A DNA stretch of 64,000 bases from Algoriphagus limi (GCF_024919275.1 NZ_JANWGH010000001.1:1062296-1126295); one strand, 5' to 3'. Positions 53,819 through 63,846 are shown, numbered from the stretch's first letter. Program-made: numbers and translations. Notes: generated from the letters alone by a model not told the origin.

Positions 53819-55036
53819 TCAGCTCATCAATTCTGTCTTAATCAAAATATCTTCCTCCAAAGTTCGATGGACAGGGCACCTATTGGCGATCTCAAGCAAC
53901 CTTTGTCTTTGATCGGAATCCAAATCTCCCTCCAGTGAAATCCTTCGAGTAAACTGACTTACCTTAGATTCGGATTTTTCTGAATGTTCGGAATCTTCCC
54001 GGTGAACTCGTTCATGATTTAAATAAACAGTCACTTCCTTAAGAGGCCATTTTTTTCGCTCCGAATACATTTTTAAAGTCATCGCCGTACAACTTCCCAA
54101 AGAAGCCATTAAAAAATCATATGGGGTTGGACCTAAATTTTTTCCTCCCACGGCAATCGGTTCATCACCAATTAAATGGTGATGTGGGGTTTTTATTTCT
54201 GTGGTATAGCCATCCCCGGCACTTAGCCTCACCATAACAGGATGACCCTTAGTTTCATTCTCTTTCTTTGGACTCACCGGCACATATCGAGTGCTCCAAG
54301 AAGCCACAAGCTGACCAATGTAGATTGAATCTGTATCCTTGGAAATCAAATGATCAGCTCCGTCCAATGAAACAAAACTTTTCGGGTAAAATGCCGCTTT
54401 ATAGATTTTCTGAGCATTTTCTATTTCCACCACTTCATCCTGAGGAGAATGCAAAATCAAAATGGATTTCTTAAGTCCTTTTAGTAAAGCCTTTAAAGGT
54501 TCTTTTTTAAGATCCTTTACAAAATCATCCCCGACAAAAAAGGGCTTCCCTCCTATTGAAACAGGAGTTTTTCCTTTAGGGAAATTTTCGACTTCCGAAT
54601 TTATAGAAAGCGCTTTGACATGGTCAGGATCTGCAGGGGCACCAATTGTCACCAATGCAGAAACAGAAGGAATAGTAGCGGCTGCATGCAAAACAGCCGT
54701 GCCCCCGAGAGAATGCCCCAACAATAATCTAGGGGCTTCATAATGCTCTTCCAAAAAGGTCGAGGCATCTATCAAATCCGAAATACTGGAACTGAATTCT
54801 AGGTTAGAATCACTTTCTTTCTGTGACCTTAAACCTGTAAAATCAAAACTTAAAACCGCAATCCCTTCATTGGATAAAGCCTTAGAAATCAAACTGATGG
54901 CTGAAAAATTTTTAGAACACGTGAAACAATGCGCGAAAACGGCAAAAAATAAAGGCTGGCTATCGAGGGGATGATACAAATACCCCTTTAAGTTGATGCC
55001 TTTTCGATTTTTAAAAATGATTTCTCTGGGGTCCAT
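53819..55036 (-). CDS. alpha/beta hydrolase fused to OsmC-like peroxide reductase
   Basis: A 405-residue fusion. Residues 1-250 are an alpha/beta hydrolase with nucleophile elbow LLGHSLGGTA, FDFTGLRSQ and a late DGADHLIS; residues 270-405 are an OsmC domain with VRLSAGDGYTTEIKTPHH, the first redox Cys in ASLGSCTAMTLKMY and the second in IANRCPVHRTLEEDI. The two OsmC cysteines reduce organic hydroperoxides. The fused form occurs widely in Bacteroidota and Proteobacteria; the hydrolase may release the peroxidised acyl group. It is last in a long minus-strand run, starting five bases after the preceding gene. Confidence 0.92.
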   Translation of the reverse strand: MDPREIIFKNRKGINLKGYLYHPLDSQPLFFAVFAHCFTCSKNFSAISLISKALSNEGIAVLSFDFTGLRSQKESDSNLEFSSSISDLIDASTFLEEHYEAPRLLLGHSLGGTAVLHAAATIPSVSALVTIGAPADPDHVKALSINSEVENFPKGKTPVSIGGKPFFVGDDFVKDLKKEPLKALLKGLKKSILILHSPQDEVVEIENAQKIYKAAFYPKSFVSLDGADHLISKDTDSIYIGQLVASWSTRYVPVSPKKENETKGHPVMVRLSAGDGYTTEIKTPHHHLIGDEPIAVGGKNLGPTPYDFLMASLGSCTAMTLKMYSERKKWPLKEVTVYLNHERVHREDSEHSEKSESKVSQFTRRISLEGDLDSDQRQRLLEIANRCPVHRTLEEDILIKTELMS

Positions 55037-55041
55037 AATGG

Positions 55042-55782
55042 TTATTTTACCATCTCTACTTTAATATTTTCCAGATTAATCTCTGATAACAACTCTAATT
55101 CACCTCTTTCATAAAGATCCTGCATCTCTTCAACTGGGGTATCTTTATTTTCAGGTTTAAGATTCAGATAATTCTGAAAACGGATTCCATCCACCGTTTG
55201 AGCAGAACTCACTTCCCGAAAACGAATTCCTCCTCCGTCAGTGTGGTAACTGTATGCCATATAATCAACAAAAGAAGTCCCCGTGTGAATCCAATAAAGA
55301 AACTCATCATCAAAATCATCTCCGCCTCCTTCTTTTTGGAAAGTAACTTTGATTAGATGGTAAGGCTCACCTTTTAATTCGGTTTGTCCCAAATATTCCT
55401 TGATTACTGCTGGGTCATTTAGCCCATAAGGCAAAAAGGCAAAATAGGCAACAGAATTTACCGATCGGGAAAATGCTCCTATCCGCTCCTCAGTTAAAGT
55501 ATCGATGGGAGTTCCATTTACCGTACGAAGAAATCCCTCATTATTTAATACATCCCGAACGAAACCAGTAGAATCCGAAAACTCTCGAGAATACTCATAT
55601 CGATTGGGGCTTTTGAAAATTTGATAGTGGAAATCCCTGAAATCAAAATCAATTCTAGCTGACTCATAGCGCTTTCCTCCATGTGCCTCAATTGCATCAT
55701 CAACGATTTTTTCAGCTTCTGTTCTAGGTGAACAAGCAATTAACAAACCCAAAAAAAGGATTAATAATGTATTGATCTTCAT
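55042..55782 (-). CDS. DUF6503-like lipoprotein
   Basis: A 246-residue lipoprotein with leader KINTLLILFLGLLIAC, Cys at 17, then EAEKIVDDAIEAHGGKRYESARIDF. The motif KIxxxAIEAHGG is shared with the C-terminal part of the gene just upstream, and both units are exactly 741 bases long including stop, so they are a tandem duplicated pair. The fold is probably a half beta-barrel akin to LolA/LolB-type lipoprotein carriers, which is inference. Its ATG overlaps the upstream stop by one base (TAATG). Confidence 0.8.
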   Translation of the reverse strand: MKINTLLILFLGLLIACSPRTEAEKIVDDAIEAHGGKRYESARIDFDFRDFHYQIFKSPNRYEYSREFSDSTGFVRDVLNNEGFLRTVNGTPIDTLTEERIGAFSRSVNSVAYFAFLPYGLNDPAVIKEYLGQTELKGEPYHLIKVTFQKEGGGDDFDDEFLYWIHTGTSFVDYMAYSYHTDGGGIRFREVSSAQTVDGIRFQNYLNLKPENKDTPVEEMQDLYERGELELLSEINLENIKVEMVK

Positions 55783-57884
55783 TAGTTTAGAAATTTAAAT
55801 TCAAAGTTATCATAGAGGTAATCTGCTCTCAAATATAATTTTTCTCCAGCTTCATTTATCCGATAACTCTTTCTTGTTCTATAAAAGGTAAAAGGCGAAA
55901 CTTGATTGAAATCTATATTTTCCACCAAACTTCGATGGTCGCTCAACTGTACTTCATTTCCCATCATTTTTTTTGAAACCGGATCAAAATAATACCACCA
56001 AATATCACTTCCTTCTCCGTAATCAACTCGAACCACTGCTGCCTCACCCATAGGAGTTTGACGGATTCCCTCTGAAATAAATATTGACCCCTCTTCTTCC
56101 AACAATTTCCAAGGTTGGGCAAAAGCATAATAGGCTGCATCAAAATCCTTTTTTTTGGAAGCCAAAAAGTCTGTATTTTCTATCGAATTGCCGGCAATGG
56201 AATAATGCGTTTTATTATTTGAAAAAGAAAGCACATGTTCCACAGAGTCTTGAATCCAAGTTACCTTTCCAGAAAATTCAGGTTGGAAAGAAAAGCTGAT
56301 TAGTTGATCAGTTTCTTTTTCTATAGAACCATCCTCAAGCAAAAGCTGTGTCCATTTTCTGAAAGAAATTTCAGCTAAATCATCCCAACTTTCCTGACCA
56401 CCATGCGCTTCAATTGCCTCTTCAATGATTTTTCTTGCATCTTTTTGCTCCTTGGGTTCACATCCCCAAAAAGAAATAAAAAAGAGCACAATAAGACTAC
56501 CGACAAACTTTTTGAAATACATACTCTCCGATAACTTTTCTTTAAAAATAGGGAAGTAATCCCAAGCAAGAGCTATTAAAAGCAATGCATATTCCAAGAA
56601 AAGCCAAACTACACTCTCTTCAACTGGTGACTTACCATAAGCCTGATAAGAAAATATCAAGGAAAAACTCCAAACAAGAGGCGCGATTCGATTGGTAAAT
56701 AGACTAATTCCCAGCAAGGGCAGTACATACCATGGATGAACGACAGGCTGAAACAAAAAATACAGCATATAAACTGAAACCCAAAGATCGATTAAAGGTA
56801 TTAATCGCTGCGGTTTGTGTTTTATACTTAGATAAAGAATAAGGAAAAAAGTTATCCCGGATAAAATTTTGGTCAAGTAATAGATCGTGTTGTAACCTTC
56901 AATCCAATACCCGATTTCTCTTCCCAGATAATAAATAGAAGCATTGAATTCGAATTTCCCCTGATATAGCTGAAGCGTTTGAATAAAATTCCCCCAAGCA
57001 TCTTCCCAAATCAATGGCAAAAAAGAAATACTGATTGCTAGGATAGCACCCATCCAAAAAAACGCATGAGCCCGAGTTCGTCTAAATAAAAACAGGGATG
57101 GAAGAAGAATCAACGGAAGCAATTTCGTGCTCACTGCAAGCCCCCAAAATGTACCCGCAAGGTATTTATTATGCCGAGTCAAAGCCCAAATAAAGGCGAG
57201 AAGGAAGAAAAGAACCAATCCCTCAAAATGAAGATTCCCAATAATTTCTTGAATCACAAAAGGATTCAACCAATAGAAAATCACTCTTCTAGCTGGAATG
57301 GCTAAATGCCTGAACACTCTCAAAAACAATAAAAAAACACCTATTTCACCTCCCAATAAAATAAGTCGAAGGGCGATAATCCCATTTTCTATATCTCCAT
57401 TGGAGAAAAAAGAAGCAGTTGCAAAAAGCAGCTGATTTAAAGGAGGATAGACCGAGAAATAATCCGGTGAATTCAATAAAGGGAGGCTCTTTTCAAAAAA
57501 CCGAGTAGAATCGTCCAATTCTTCATTGAGCATCCATTGATTTGGCGTGAACTCATACGGATTCTCTCCTGAAAGCACAACTTCTCCGTCCCAGAGAAAT
57601 CTGGCATAATCTTCCGACCAAGGAGGAGTCACATTAAAAAGAAGTAATCTTAAAAAAAGTCCGAAAATGAAGACTCCTATCCAATTTTTTAATCCTTTCC
57701 ATTTCCAGAATAAGCCGAGCATTCCTGAGAAACTGAGAATGTATACTGGAAGGATTAATTGGAAATTTTCTCGGGGGATTTGATAGGCTAATAGAAAATT
57801 AGCTCCAATGAGGAAAAAAATAAAAACTGCGATTAGTATATGCTTATTCCCTTCTTTCACAAGCCTAATTGCTTTCGGAGCCAT
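55782..57884 (-). CDS. GT87-like membrane glycosyltransferase fused to DUF6503-like lipoprotein
   Basis: A 700-residue open frame. Residues 1-454 hold 11-13 membrane helices of a GT-C glycosyltransferase: VTPPWSEDYARFLWDG in the first loop holds the likely catalytic acids, followed by NPYEF and YPPLNQLLF, as in GT87/mannosyltransferase families using polyprenyl-phosphate sugars. From Met 455 (ATG at 56522) a complete lipoprotein-like unit follows: MYFKKFVGSLIVLFFISFWGC, then DARKIIEEAIEAHGG. This unit has the same length (246) as the next gene. Either a natural fusion or lost stop joined two genes, or internal initiation makes two products. Start overlaps the preceding gene by 28 bases. Confidence 0.85.
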   Translation of the reverse strand: MAPKAIRLVKEGNKHILIAVFIFFLIGANFLLAYQIPRENFQLILPVYILSFSGMLGLFWKWKGLKNWIGVFIFGLFLRLLLFNVTPPWSEDYARFLWDGEVVLSGENPYEFTPNQWMLNEELDDSTRFFEKSLPLLNSPDYFSVYPPLNQLLFATASFFSNGDIENGIIALRLILLGGEIGVFLLFLRVFRHLAIPARRVIFYWLNPFVIQEIIGNLHFEGLVLFFLLAFIWALTRHNKYLAGTFWGLAVSTKLLPLILLPSLFLFRRTRAHAFFWMGAILAISISFLPLIWEDAWGNFIQTLQLYQGKFEFNASIYYLGREIGYWIEGYNTIYYLTKILSGITFFLILYLSIKHKPQRLIPLIDLWVSVYMLYFLFQPVVHPWYVLPLLGISLFTNRIAPLVWSFSLIFSYQAYGKSPVEESVVWLFLEYALLLIALAWDYFPIFKEKLSESMYFKKFVGSLIVLFFISFWGCEPKEQKDARKIIEEAIEAHGGQESWDDLAEISFRKWTQLLLEDGSIEKETDQLISFSFQPEFSGKVTWIQDSVEHVLSFSNNKTHYSIAGNSIENTDFLASKKKDFDAAYYAFAQPWKLLEEEGSIFISEGIRQTPMGEAAVVRVDYGEGSDIWWYYFDPVSKKMMGNEVQLSDHRSLVENIDFNQVSPFTFYRTRKSYRINEAGEKLYLRADYLYDNFEFKFLN

Positions 57885-58744
57885 TCATCCTCTACTCCGT
57901 TTTTGGTCCAGTAATCTATCTGCATTTTCTCATTTCGTGTAGCAATAGACCGTTCCTCTCTACCACTTGGACTTATTCGTATTTCTTCCCAACTCACAAT
58001 TTCAAATGGAAAAGTTTTGATGAATTGAATCTTTACTGTTCGATTTAATTCAGGATATTCAATCACAAATTGGTTGGTCTGTTGTCCCAATTCCTCCAAA
58101 CTAATCTTTGCTCTATAAGCCTTAAATGGAATATGGGCAAAACGCTGAAAAGTCAAGGATGGAATTAAGCGAACATCTCCTTGAGGCACTAATTCCGGAC
58201 TCAAACGGATTAGATTAAAAATCTCATCTTCGGATGGAGCATCCACCTTTAGCTCCTGATCTCCCTCAGACTCAAAATAAGAATAGAGCTTGACTTGATA
58301 AGCTGCATTTTTCCAGTTCAATTGAGCGAAGGTTTGGCCGCACCATTCCGAAACCAAATGAGTAATCTTAAATGATGGAACTTCATCTTGAACGGGTGTA
58401 AATACCGACAACATGGTATGATATGGGTAAATACCTGTGACGAAGTCCCGGGTCATATTCAGCTTAAGGACTTTTCGGGCATCTCCTCCAGCACTTTCCG
58501 GTTTATCTAATTTTACCTGTTTTCTTCTAGAAAAATCCTCCGTCACAAAAATCATTACTGATTTTCCCTCCCGTTCCTCGCCATATCGGCTTTGCTTCAA
58601 ATCAAAAACATTAATCTCTGCTTTTCCCTGATACCAATAGGCACCGAATTGTTCTTCATCAATACTTTCTCGGGTATTGGGACCACAGGATGTAAGTAAA
58701 ACGGACAATAAAAAGGCCGATAGGACAAAATGAGTTAATCTCAT
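57857..58744 (-). CDS. hypothetical lipoprotein with glycan-operon context
   Basis: A 295-residue lipoprotein: leader RLTHFVLSAFLLSVLLTSC with Cys at 20, then EEQFGAYWYQGKAEINVFDL. The rest is beta-rich with EWCGQTFAQLNWKNAAYQVKLYSYF near the middle and TRNEKMQIDYWTKNGVEDEWLRKQLGL at the end. It is conserved-looking and typical of Bacteroidota, but I do not recognise a function. It lies between the GT2 gene (13 bases upstream) and the GT87 fusion gene (overlap of 28 bases), so a role in glycolipid or surface-sugar assembly is possible. Confidence 0.75.
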   Translation of the reverse strand: MRLTHFVLSAFLLSVLLTSCGPNTRESIDEEQFGAYWYQGKAEINVFDLKQSRYGEEREGKSVMIFVTEDFSRRKQVKLDKPESAGGDARKVLKLNMTRDFVTGIYPYHTMLSVFTPVQDEVPSFKITHLVSEWCGQTFAQLNWKNAAYQVKLYSYFESEGDQELKVDAPSEDEIFNLIRLSPELVPQGDVRLIPSLTFQRFAHIPFKAYRAKISLEELGQQTNQFVIEYPELNRTVKIQFIKTFPFEIVSWEEIRISPSGREERSIATRNEKMQIDYWTKNGVEDEWLRKQLGL

Positions 58745-58757
58745 AAATCAATGGGGA

Positions 58758-59456
58758 TCAGGCTTTCCAATATTTAAAAATGGTCAAAATAATTTTATAT
58801 CCTGCACCAAATACCCCTTTTACTGTTCCACTTACCTTAGACACTCCGATTCGCTTACGATAGGTCACGGGTACTTCCAAATATTTCAGCCCTTTTTGAT
58901 GCGCTTTGATTTGCATTTCAATGGTCCAACCGTAATTCTCATCCCTCATCCCTAAGTCGAGAAGTTTATTCCAGCGTATTGCGCGAAAAGGACCTAAATC
59001 TGTGTATTTCGCCCCTTGAATCCATTTCATCAAAGTTGTAGCCAGCCAATTTCCAAAAACCTGAGGCAAAGTCATGGAGCCATTTTCTCTTTTTCCCAAA
59101 GCTCTCGAACCAATTACCATATCAGCCTTAGCTTCTACAATTGGTTGAAGGAGCAATTCCATTTCCTCTGGATAGTCGCTGTAATCTCCATCCAAAAAAA
59201 CGACTACATCTGGTTGGATTGATTGGCTCTTGATCCAATCCATCGCAGTAAGACAGGCTTTTCCGTAGCCTTTCTGTCCTTCAAAAACTACAATTGCACC
59301 TGCTTTTTGGGCTTCTTCAGCTGTAGAGTCCGTAGAGTTATTGTTCGCAACGACTACATGCCTTACCCAATTTGGAATATCCCTAATGACCTTGGGAATT
59401 GATTTTTCTTCATTAAATGCGGGGATGATAACATCCACAATAAGTCCTGACGACAT
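58758..59456 (-). CDS. glycosyltransferase family 2 (polyprenyl-phosphate sugar synthase type)
   Basis: A 232-residue GT-A enzyme: VIIPAFNEEKSIPKVI, NNNSTDSTAEEA, VFLDGDYSDYPEEM with the DxD metal site, VIGSRALGK, DLGPFRAIRW and TYRKRIGVSKVSGT. There are no membrane helices. It is similar in size and motifs to dolichyl-phosphate mannose synthases, which load a sugar onto polyprenyl phosphate. That would be the donor for the GT87-like enzyme two genes downstream. This pairing is inference from order. Confidence 0.88.
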   Translation of the reverse strand: MSSGLIVDVIIPAFNEEKSIPKVIRDIPNWVRHVVVANNNSTDSTAEEAQKAGAIVVFEGQKGYGKACLTAMDWIKSQSIQPDVVVFLDGDYSDYPEEMELLLQPIVEAKADMVIGSRALGKRENGSMTLPQVFGNWLATTLMKWIQGAKYTDLGPFRAIRWNKLLDLGMRDENYGWTIEMQIKAHQKGLKYLEVPVTYRKRIGVSKVSGTVKGVFGAGYKIILTIFKYWKA

Positions 59457-59461
59457 GGATT

Positions 59462-60931
59462 TTACTTTCCTAAACTATATGATCGAAATGAGGTGATAAA
59501 TACCAACCCATAACCAAAGGCTAGCATAGCATGAAAAGGCAAAAACAAAAAATATTCATACCGGAAAGCCAGTAAAACCATAATGAAAAATACCAAAGAA
59601 AGCCCTCCTTCTATCCAAGTGGTCAAAGGCATAGAAAACTTCAGGTATCGATTGGTTTTAAGATTGGATTTACCAGACTCCAAATTGAATTTTGGTGTGC
59701 GAATAAATGGTGATTTTTTACCACTCAGCCCTTCCCAAACAGCCTGGGCATTATGCAATGCCATACCCATGGAAACGGATAGAAATACCGGAAGAATCAA
59801 AAGGGACTCTACCAAACTCGCCCAAAATCGTTTTCTAGAATAAAGATGTGAAACAAAATATACTAAAGCGATGATAGCAAAACCGAATAAAAATAAACCT
59901 GCTATTTGAGTCCAGGAGGAAGAAAACCCATTCAATCCCATCCAAGCAACTCCAATACTTGCCAAGCTTACCATCAAAATCACCAAAAAAATACTGCTAT
60001 TGAATAAGTGAGCAACAGCATGCAGTTTTGTCTTTAGTGAGAATTTAGAAGAAAGTACAGATTGCGCATGTTTTTTAGCACATTCGGCTCCACCCTTGTT
60101 CCAGCGAAACTGCTGAGATTTGATGGCTGACATGATCGGTGGAAGTTCAGCAGGAGAGTGAATCTCCGGTCTATAAACGAACTTCCAACCTTTCTTTTGA
60201 GCCCGATAACTCAAATCCAAATCTTCTGTCAAAGTATCGTCTTCCCAATTTCCAGCATCCACAATACAAGTCTTCCTCCATACGCCACCAGTTCCATTGA
60301 AATTGATAAAAGCTCCCAATGTATTTCTTCCTACCTGCTCAATGGTAAAATGAGCATCCAAAGCAAAAGCTTGTAGACGAGTCAATAAAGAATGCTTTTC
60401 ATTTAAATGGGTCCACCGGGTCTGCACCATCCCCACATGGTCATTTTGAAAGTATGGAATTGTCTTTTTCAAAAAATCCGAAGTTGGAAGAAAATCAGCA
60501 TCAAAAATGGCTATGAAATCCCCTTTAGCTACGGCTAGCCCTTCTTTAAGTGCCCCTGCCTTAAATCCTTGTCGATCAGAACGGTGAAGGTAAACGAAGG
60601 GAAAACCAGCGTATTCTTTGATTTTTTTCTGAATCAAATCACTTGTTTCATCTGTACTATCATCTAAAACCTGGATTTCTAGCCTATCTAGCGGATAATC
60701 TATCTTTGTTACAGCATCCAAAAGCCGCTCTGCGACATACAATTCATTAAAAATCGGCAATTGAACAGTGACTCTTGGCCATTCAATTGGATCAGAAGGG
60801 ATTCTTTCACCTGCTCTTTTTGATTTCCAAAATCCCAAAAGCAAATGCCCCAAAGCAAGACTGTATCCTAAAATGATCAACATTCCGAGGATATAAAGAG
60901 CCAATAAACTATAAGAAATTATCTCAGGCAT
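59462..60931 (-). CDS. cellulose synthase-like glycosyltransferase family 2
   Basis: A 489-residue membrane glycosyltransferase. After an N-terminal helix comes a GT-A domain with VTVQLPIFNELYVAERLL, VLDDSTDETSDLI, AIFDADFLP, NFNGTGGVWRK, TLTEDLDLSYRA and the QQFRW product-binding motif; four to five membrane helices follow after residue 300. This D,D,D,QxxRW set is that of processive beta-glycan synthases, close to beta-mannan synthase-like enzymes. A PilZ domain is absent, so c-di-GMP control is not indicated. It overlaps the upstream ferredoxin gene by eight bases. Confidence 0.9.
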   Translation of the reverse strand: MPEIISYSLLALYILGMLIILGYSLALGHLLLGFWKSKRAGERIPSDPIEWPRVTVQLPIFNELYVAERLLDAVTKIDYPLDRLEIQVLDDSTDETSDLIQKKIKEYAGFPFVYLHRSDRQGFKAGALKEGLAVAKGDFIAIFDADFLPTSDFLKKTIPYFQNDHVGMVQTRWTHLNEKHSLLTRLQAFALDAHFTIEQVGRNTLGAFINFNGTGGVWRKTCIVDAGNWEDDTLTEDLDLSYRAQKKGWKFVYRPEIHSPAELPPIMSAIKSQQFRWNKGGAECAKKHAQSVLSSKFSLKTKLHAVAHLFNSSIFLVILMVSLASIGVAWMGLNGFSSSWTQIAGLFLFGFAIIALVYFVSHLYSRKRFWASLVESLLILPVFLSVSMGMALHNAQAVWEGLSGKKSPFIRTPKFNLESGKSNLKTNRYLKFSMPLTTWIEGGLSLVFFIMVLLAFRYEYFLFLPFHAMLAFGYGLVFITSFRSYSLGK

Positions 60932-62468
60932 TTACTTTTATTGAATCATTGCCAATAATGATAGGCATGTCATTGATTCGGCCTTCTTCAGGACCATTTT
61001 CTAATTTCAGTACTCCTCTTGGACACACAGCCGAACAAACTCCACAACCAACGCAAGAGGATCGGACGATATTCTGACCACGCTGCGCATACCAACGAAC
61101 GTCAATTCCCATTTCACAATAGGTAGAGCAATTTCCACATGAAATACACTGCCCTCCATTGGTTGTGATTCGAAATCGGGATTTAAATCGCTGCACCAAT
61201 CCTAAATAGGCAGCCAATGGACAACCAAAACGACACCATACTCGGTTCCCCATAAAAGGATAAAATCCTGTTCCCACTACTCCAGCAAAAGCAGAACCTA
61301 TAAAAAAGCCGTAAAAAGAATGCAGCTGATTGGTCACATTACCCAATAAACCAAAGGAAGAAAAATAATTAGCAATGGTCAAAACTGTCATTACTACTGC
61401 CAAAACCAAAACTGAGTGGATTAAATATCGCTCGATTTTCCATGACTTTACAGACTTATCTGAAAGTTGCCGGTATGGATCACCAACAGTTTCTGCCAAA
61501 CCTCCGCAACCACAAACCCAGGAACAATACCATCTTTTTCCATAGAAATAAGTAAATAAAGGAACTCCAACTACAATTAATAATATGCCCCAAACAAGCA
61601 TAAACATCCCTATCGCACCCGATTGTGTCAGGCTCTCAATTCTGTAATCGTAAAAGAAGGTATAATCAAGAGGCCAAATATTCTTAAAGTCAAAATAGGG
61701 CTGATTCAGTAAGACCAATATTTCAGGAATCAAAAAGGCAAAAGCCGTCTGAAAGAACATCACAGAGATAGTTCGAACTTGCTGGTATCGATTTCCTCGA
61801 TACTTTCGAAACATCCGAATTCCCATTACCAAAATCGCCAACGTATAAATCAGACCATACAAAAACCATTGGCTAGCAGGATTACCGGATAATGTCAAAC
61901 TGATTGGTTCTACCATCCAAACCAGATTCACCATGTAGGCAGGGAACAAATACAAAACCACATAAAACAATATCAAGTAGCTTCCTGTCAAAATACCCAG
62001 CCAACCTTTGTTTTTCATAGGGGAATGAAAAACCCCATTGTTTTTAATTCCTGTAGGCTCATTTTTATAAAGAGGAAGGATATAAAGGAGTCCTCCTATT
62101 AAAGCCAAGCCAATACTCAGAAAAAGAAATAATCCAGGGTTTCCTTTTATGGGACTTATTACAGCAGCTTTTGCTAAAGGAAAACTATAATCATCCCAAA
62201 TGACTTGATCCCATTTACTTTCCGCTTTGAGAACATCGTTATATCCTGCCATCAAGTCATTGTACTCTCCTACAAAAGCAAATGAGCTTGAATATTCCTT
62301 CTCAAACATCGGACTTAGAATAGATCGCATTTGATCCTGGTGAATATCTTTAACATTTGAGACCATCTGATCTTCAGAAAGCTGATACTCCCCTAAAAAA
62401 GGAATGACGGTAAAGGCAATCAATCCAATCAAAAAGAAGAATATTCCTAATCTTTGGGTCAACTTCAT
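60924..62468 (-). CDS. polytopic 4Fe-4S ferredoxin-type electron transfer protein (NapH/NosR-like)
   Basis: A 514-residue membrane protein with about seven helices. One loop has CSWVCGCGGLAETVGDPYR and another NRVWCRFGCPLAAYL, as in NapH/NosR/CcoG-type proteins. The C-terminus holds two iron-sulphur sites, CISCGNCSTYC and CVGCGVCSAVCPRG. Residues 30-110 form an extra extracytoplasmic domain. It would pass electrons across or along the membrane, probably with the FAD enzyme coded just upstream (overlap of four bases). The partner process is unknown, see findings. Confidence 0.88.
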   Translation of the reverse strand: MKLTQRLGIFFFLIGLIAFTVIPFLGEYQLSEDQMVSNVKDIHQDQMRSILSPMFEKEYSSSFAFVGEYNDLMAGYNDVLKAESKWDQVIWDDYSFPLAKAAVISPIKGNPGLFLFLSIGLALIGGLLYILPLYKNEPTGIKNNGVFHSPMKNKGWLGILTGSYLILFYVVLYLFPAYMVNLVWMVEPISLTLSGNPASQWFLYGLIYTLAILVMGIRMFRKYRGNRYQQVRTISVMFFQTAFAFLIPEILVLLNQPYFDFKNIWPLDYTFFYDYRIESLTQSGAIGMFMLVWGILLIVVGVPLFTYFYGKRWYCSWVCGCGGLAETVGDPYRQLSDKSVKSWKIERYLIHSVLVLAVVMTVLTIANYFSSFGLLGNVTNQLHSFYGFFIGSAFAGVVGTGFYPFMGNRVWCRFGCPLAAYLGLVQRFKSRFRITTNGGQCISCGNCSTYCEMGIDVRWYAQRGQNIVRSSCVGCGVCSAVCPRGVLKLENGPEEGRINDMPIIIGNDSIKVNA

Positions 62469-63820
62469 AGCTTTGCCGAAAATAGTTTTTGAATGAATGA
62501 TCTCTTATTCAATTTCAGGGTTAGCCCTTTTTCCTTTGCATAGGCTTCCTGAATCGCTTGGATATACGGAGCGAAAAATTCCGGATCGAAATTGGCCTTA
62601 TCCAAATTTTCAATCACTTGATTTCCTGTCCATTTTTCACCAATTGCCTGATCGAAAAAAGGATGGCTTAGTCGAAAACCAAAATTATTAATCCCAACAA
62701 TTTGATCTTTGGAGTTTGTCAACATTCTAAAAGAGACTTTTCCTGAAACATGCTCCCAATAGAAACTGTGGTATTCTTGCTGAGTCCAATCAGCAGGAAC
62801 ATGGCCATAGGTTTGATATTCTATATCCAAGAATTTGGCAGAATTAAACCAAACTCCTGGCTTATAAGGTACCGGTTCATTTAATAAATTATGGGCTAAT
62901 GTTTCACCATGCATCCTACCTGTGTACCAAACTTGCTCGATTTTGCTTCTTCCCTCAGCAGGTGATTCATGAAATTCTGCACAATCTCCAATCGCGAAGA
63001 CGTCAGGAATATTGGTCCTAAAAAATGAATCAACCAAAATCCCTCTATTTGTTTGAAGTTCTGTATTCTTTAAAAACCCAATCTTTGGTGTCACACCTGC
63101 GGTTAAACCCACAAATTGGCAAGGAATCTCCTCCCCTTTACTTGTCCTAACAGCTCGAACCTTTCCCGATTCATCCGATAAAATTTCTTCAAGCTCAGTT
63201 TCCAATTTGAGCTCCATGTGATGTTCAAGAATATGCCTCCCCACTAATTCTGATTCTTCTTTCGGAAGAATATTTCTCCAAAAACCAGTTTCGCGAACTA
63301 TAAAAGTGACCGATATACCCTTGTAGGCTAGCATTTCGGCCATTTCTATTCCAATCAATCCTCCCCCAACAATCACGGCATGATTGACATCTGAGGAAGT
63401 GTTTTGTTCCATTAATTCCAGATCCTGTTTAGAGTAGAGACCTTGAACTCCTATCAAATCCTGACCAGGCCAACCGAACTTATTAGGCTGAGAACCAGTA
63501 GCTAAGACTAATTGATCATAAGCTAGTTTCTCACCACTTTGAAAGTGTAATTCTTTCCCTTGGAAATCTACTTTTTCAACCCATCCTTCTTTTAGGTCTA
63601 TTCTATTTTTTCCCCAAAACCAATTTTCATAAGGCTGAGTGTGCTCGAATTTCATATGGCCCATGAATACATACATGAGCGCTGTACGAGAGAAAAAATA
63701 TTTGCTCTCTCCAGAAATCACTGTAATTCTCACCGAATTACTTTGCTTTCGAAGATGTCTTGCGCAAGTGATTCCAGCTATTCCGTTCCCGAGAATGACT
63801 ATGTGTTTGGAGTTGTTCAT
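62465..63820 (-). CDS. FAD/NAD(P)-dependent oxidoreductase
   Basis: A 451-residue pyridine nucleotide-disulphide oxidoreductase-like enzyme: VILGNGIAGITCARHL for FAD, LVLATGSQPNKF, AVIVGGGLIGIEMAEMLAYKG for NAD(P), and FAIGDCAEF closing the FAD site. No redox CxxC is present, as in NADH:rubredoxin or nitrite reductase-type reductases. A C-terminal extension follows (about 320-451). It likely feeds electrons from NAD(P)H to the membrane ferredoxin protein whose gene overlaps its end. Confidence 0.9.
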   Translation of the reverse strand: MNNSKHIVILGNGIAGITCARHLRKQSNSVRITVISGESKYFFSRTALMYVFMGHMKFEHTQPYENWFWGKNRIDLKEGWVEKVDFQGKELHFQSGEKLAYDQLVLATGSQPNKFGWPGQDLIGVQGLYSKQDLELMEQNTSSDVNHAVIVGGGLIGIEMAEMLAYKGISVTFIVRETGFWRNILPKEESELVGRHILEHHMELKLETELEEILSDESGKVRAVRTSKGEEIPCQFVGLTAGVTPKIGFLKNTELQTNRGILVDSFFRTNIPDVFAIGDCAEFHESPAEGRSKIEQVWYTGRMHGETLAHNLLNEPVPYKPGVWFNSAKFLDIEYQTYGHVPADWTQQEYHSFYWEHVSGKVSFRMLTNSKDQIVGINNFGFRLSHPFFDQAIGEKWTGNQVIENLDKANFDPEFFAPYIQAIQEAYAKEKGLTLKLNKRSFIQKLFSAKL

Positions 63821-63846
63821 GAATGAAAGAGATTCTCAAAGATAAT

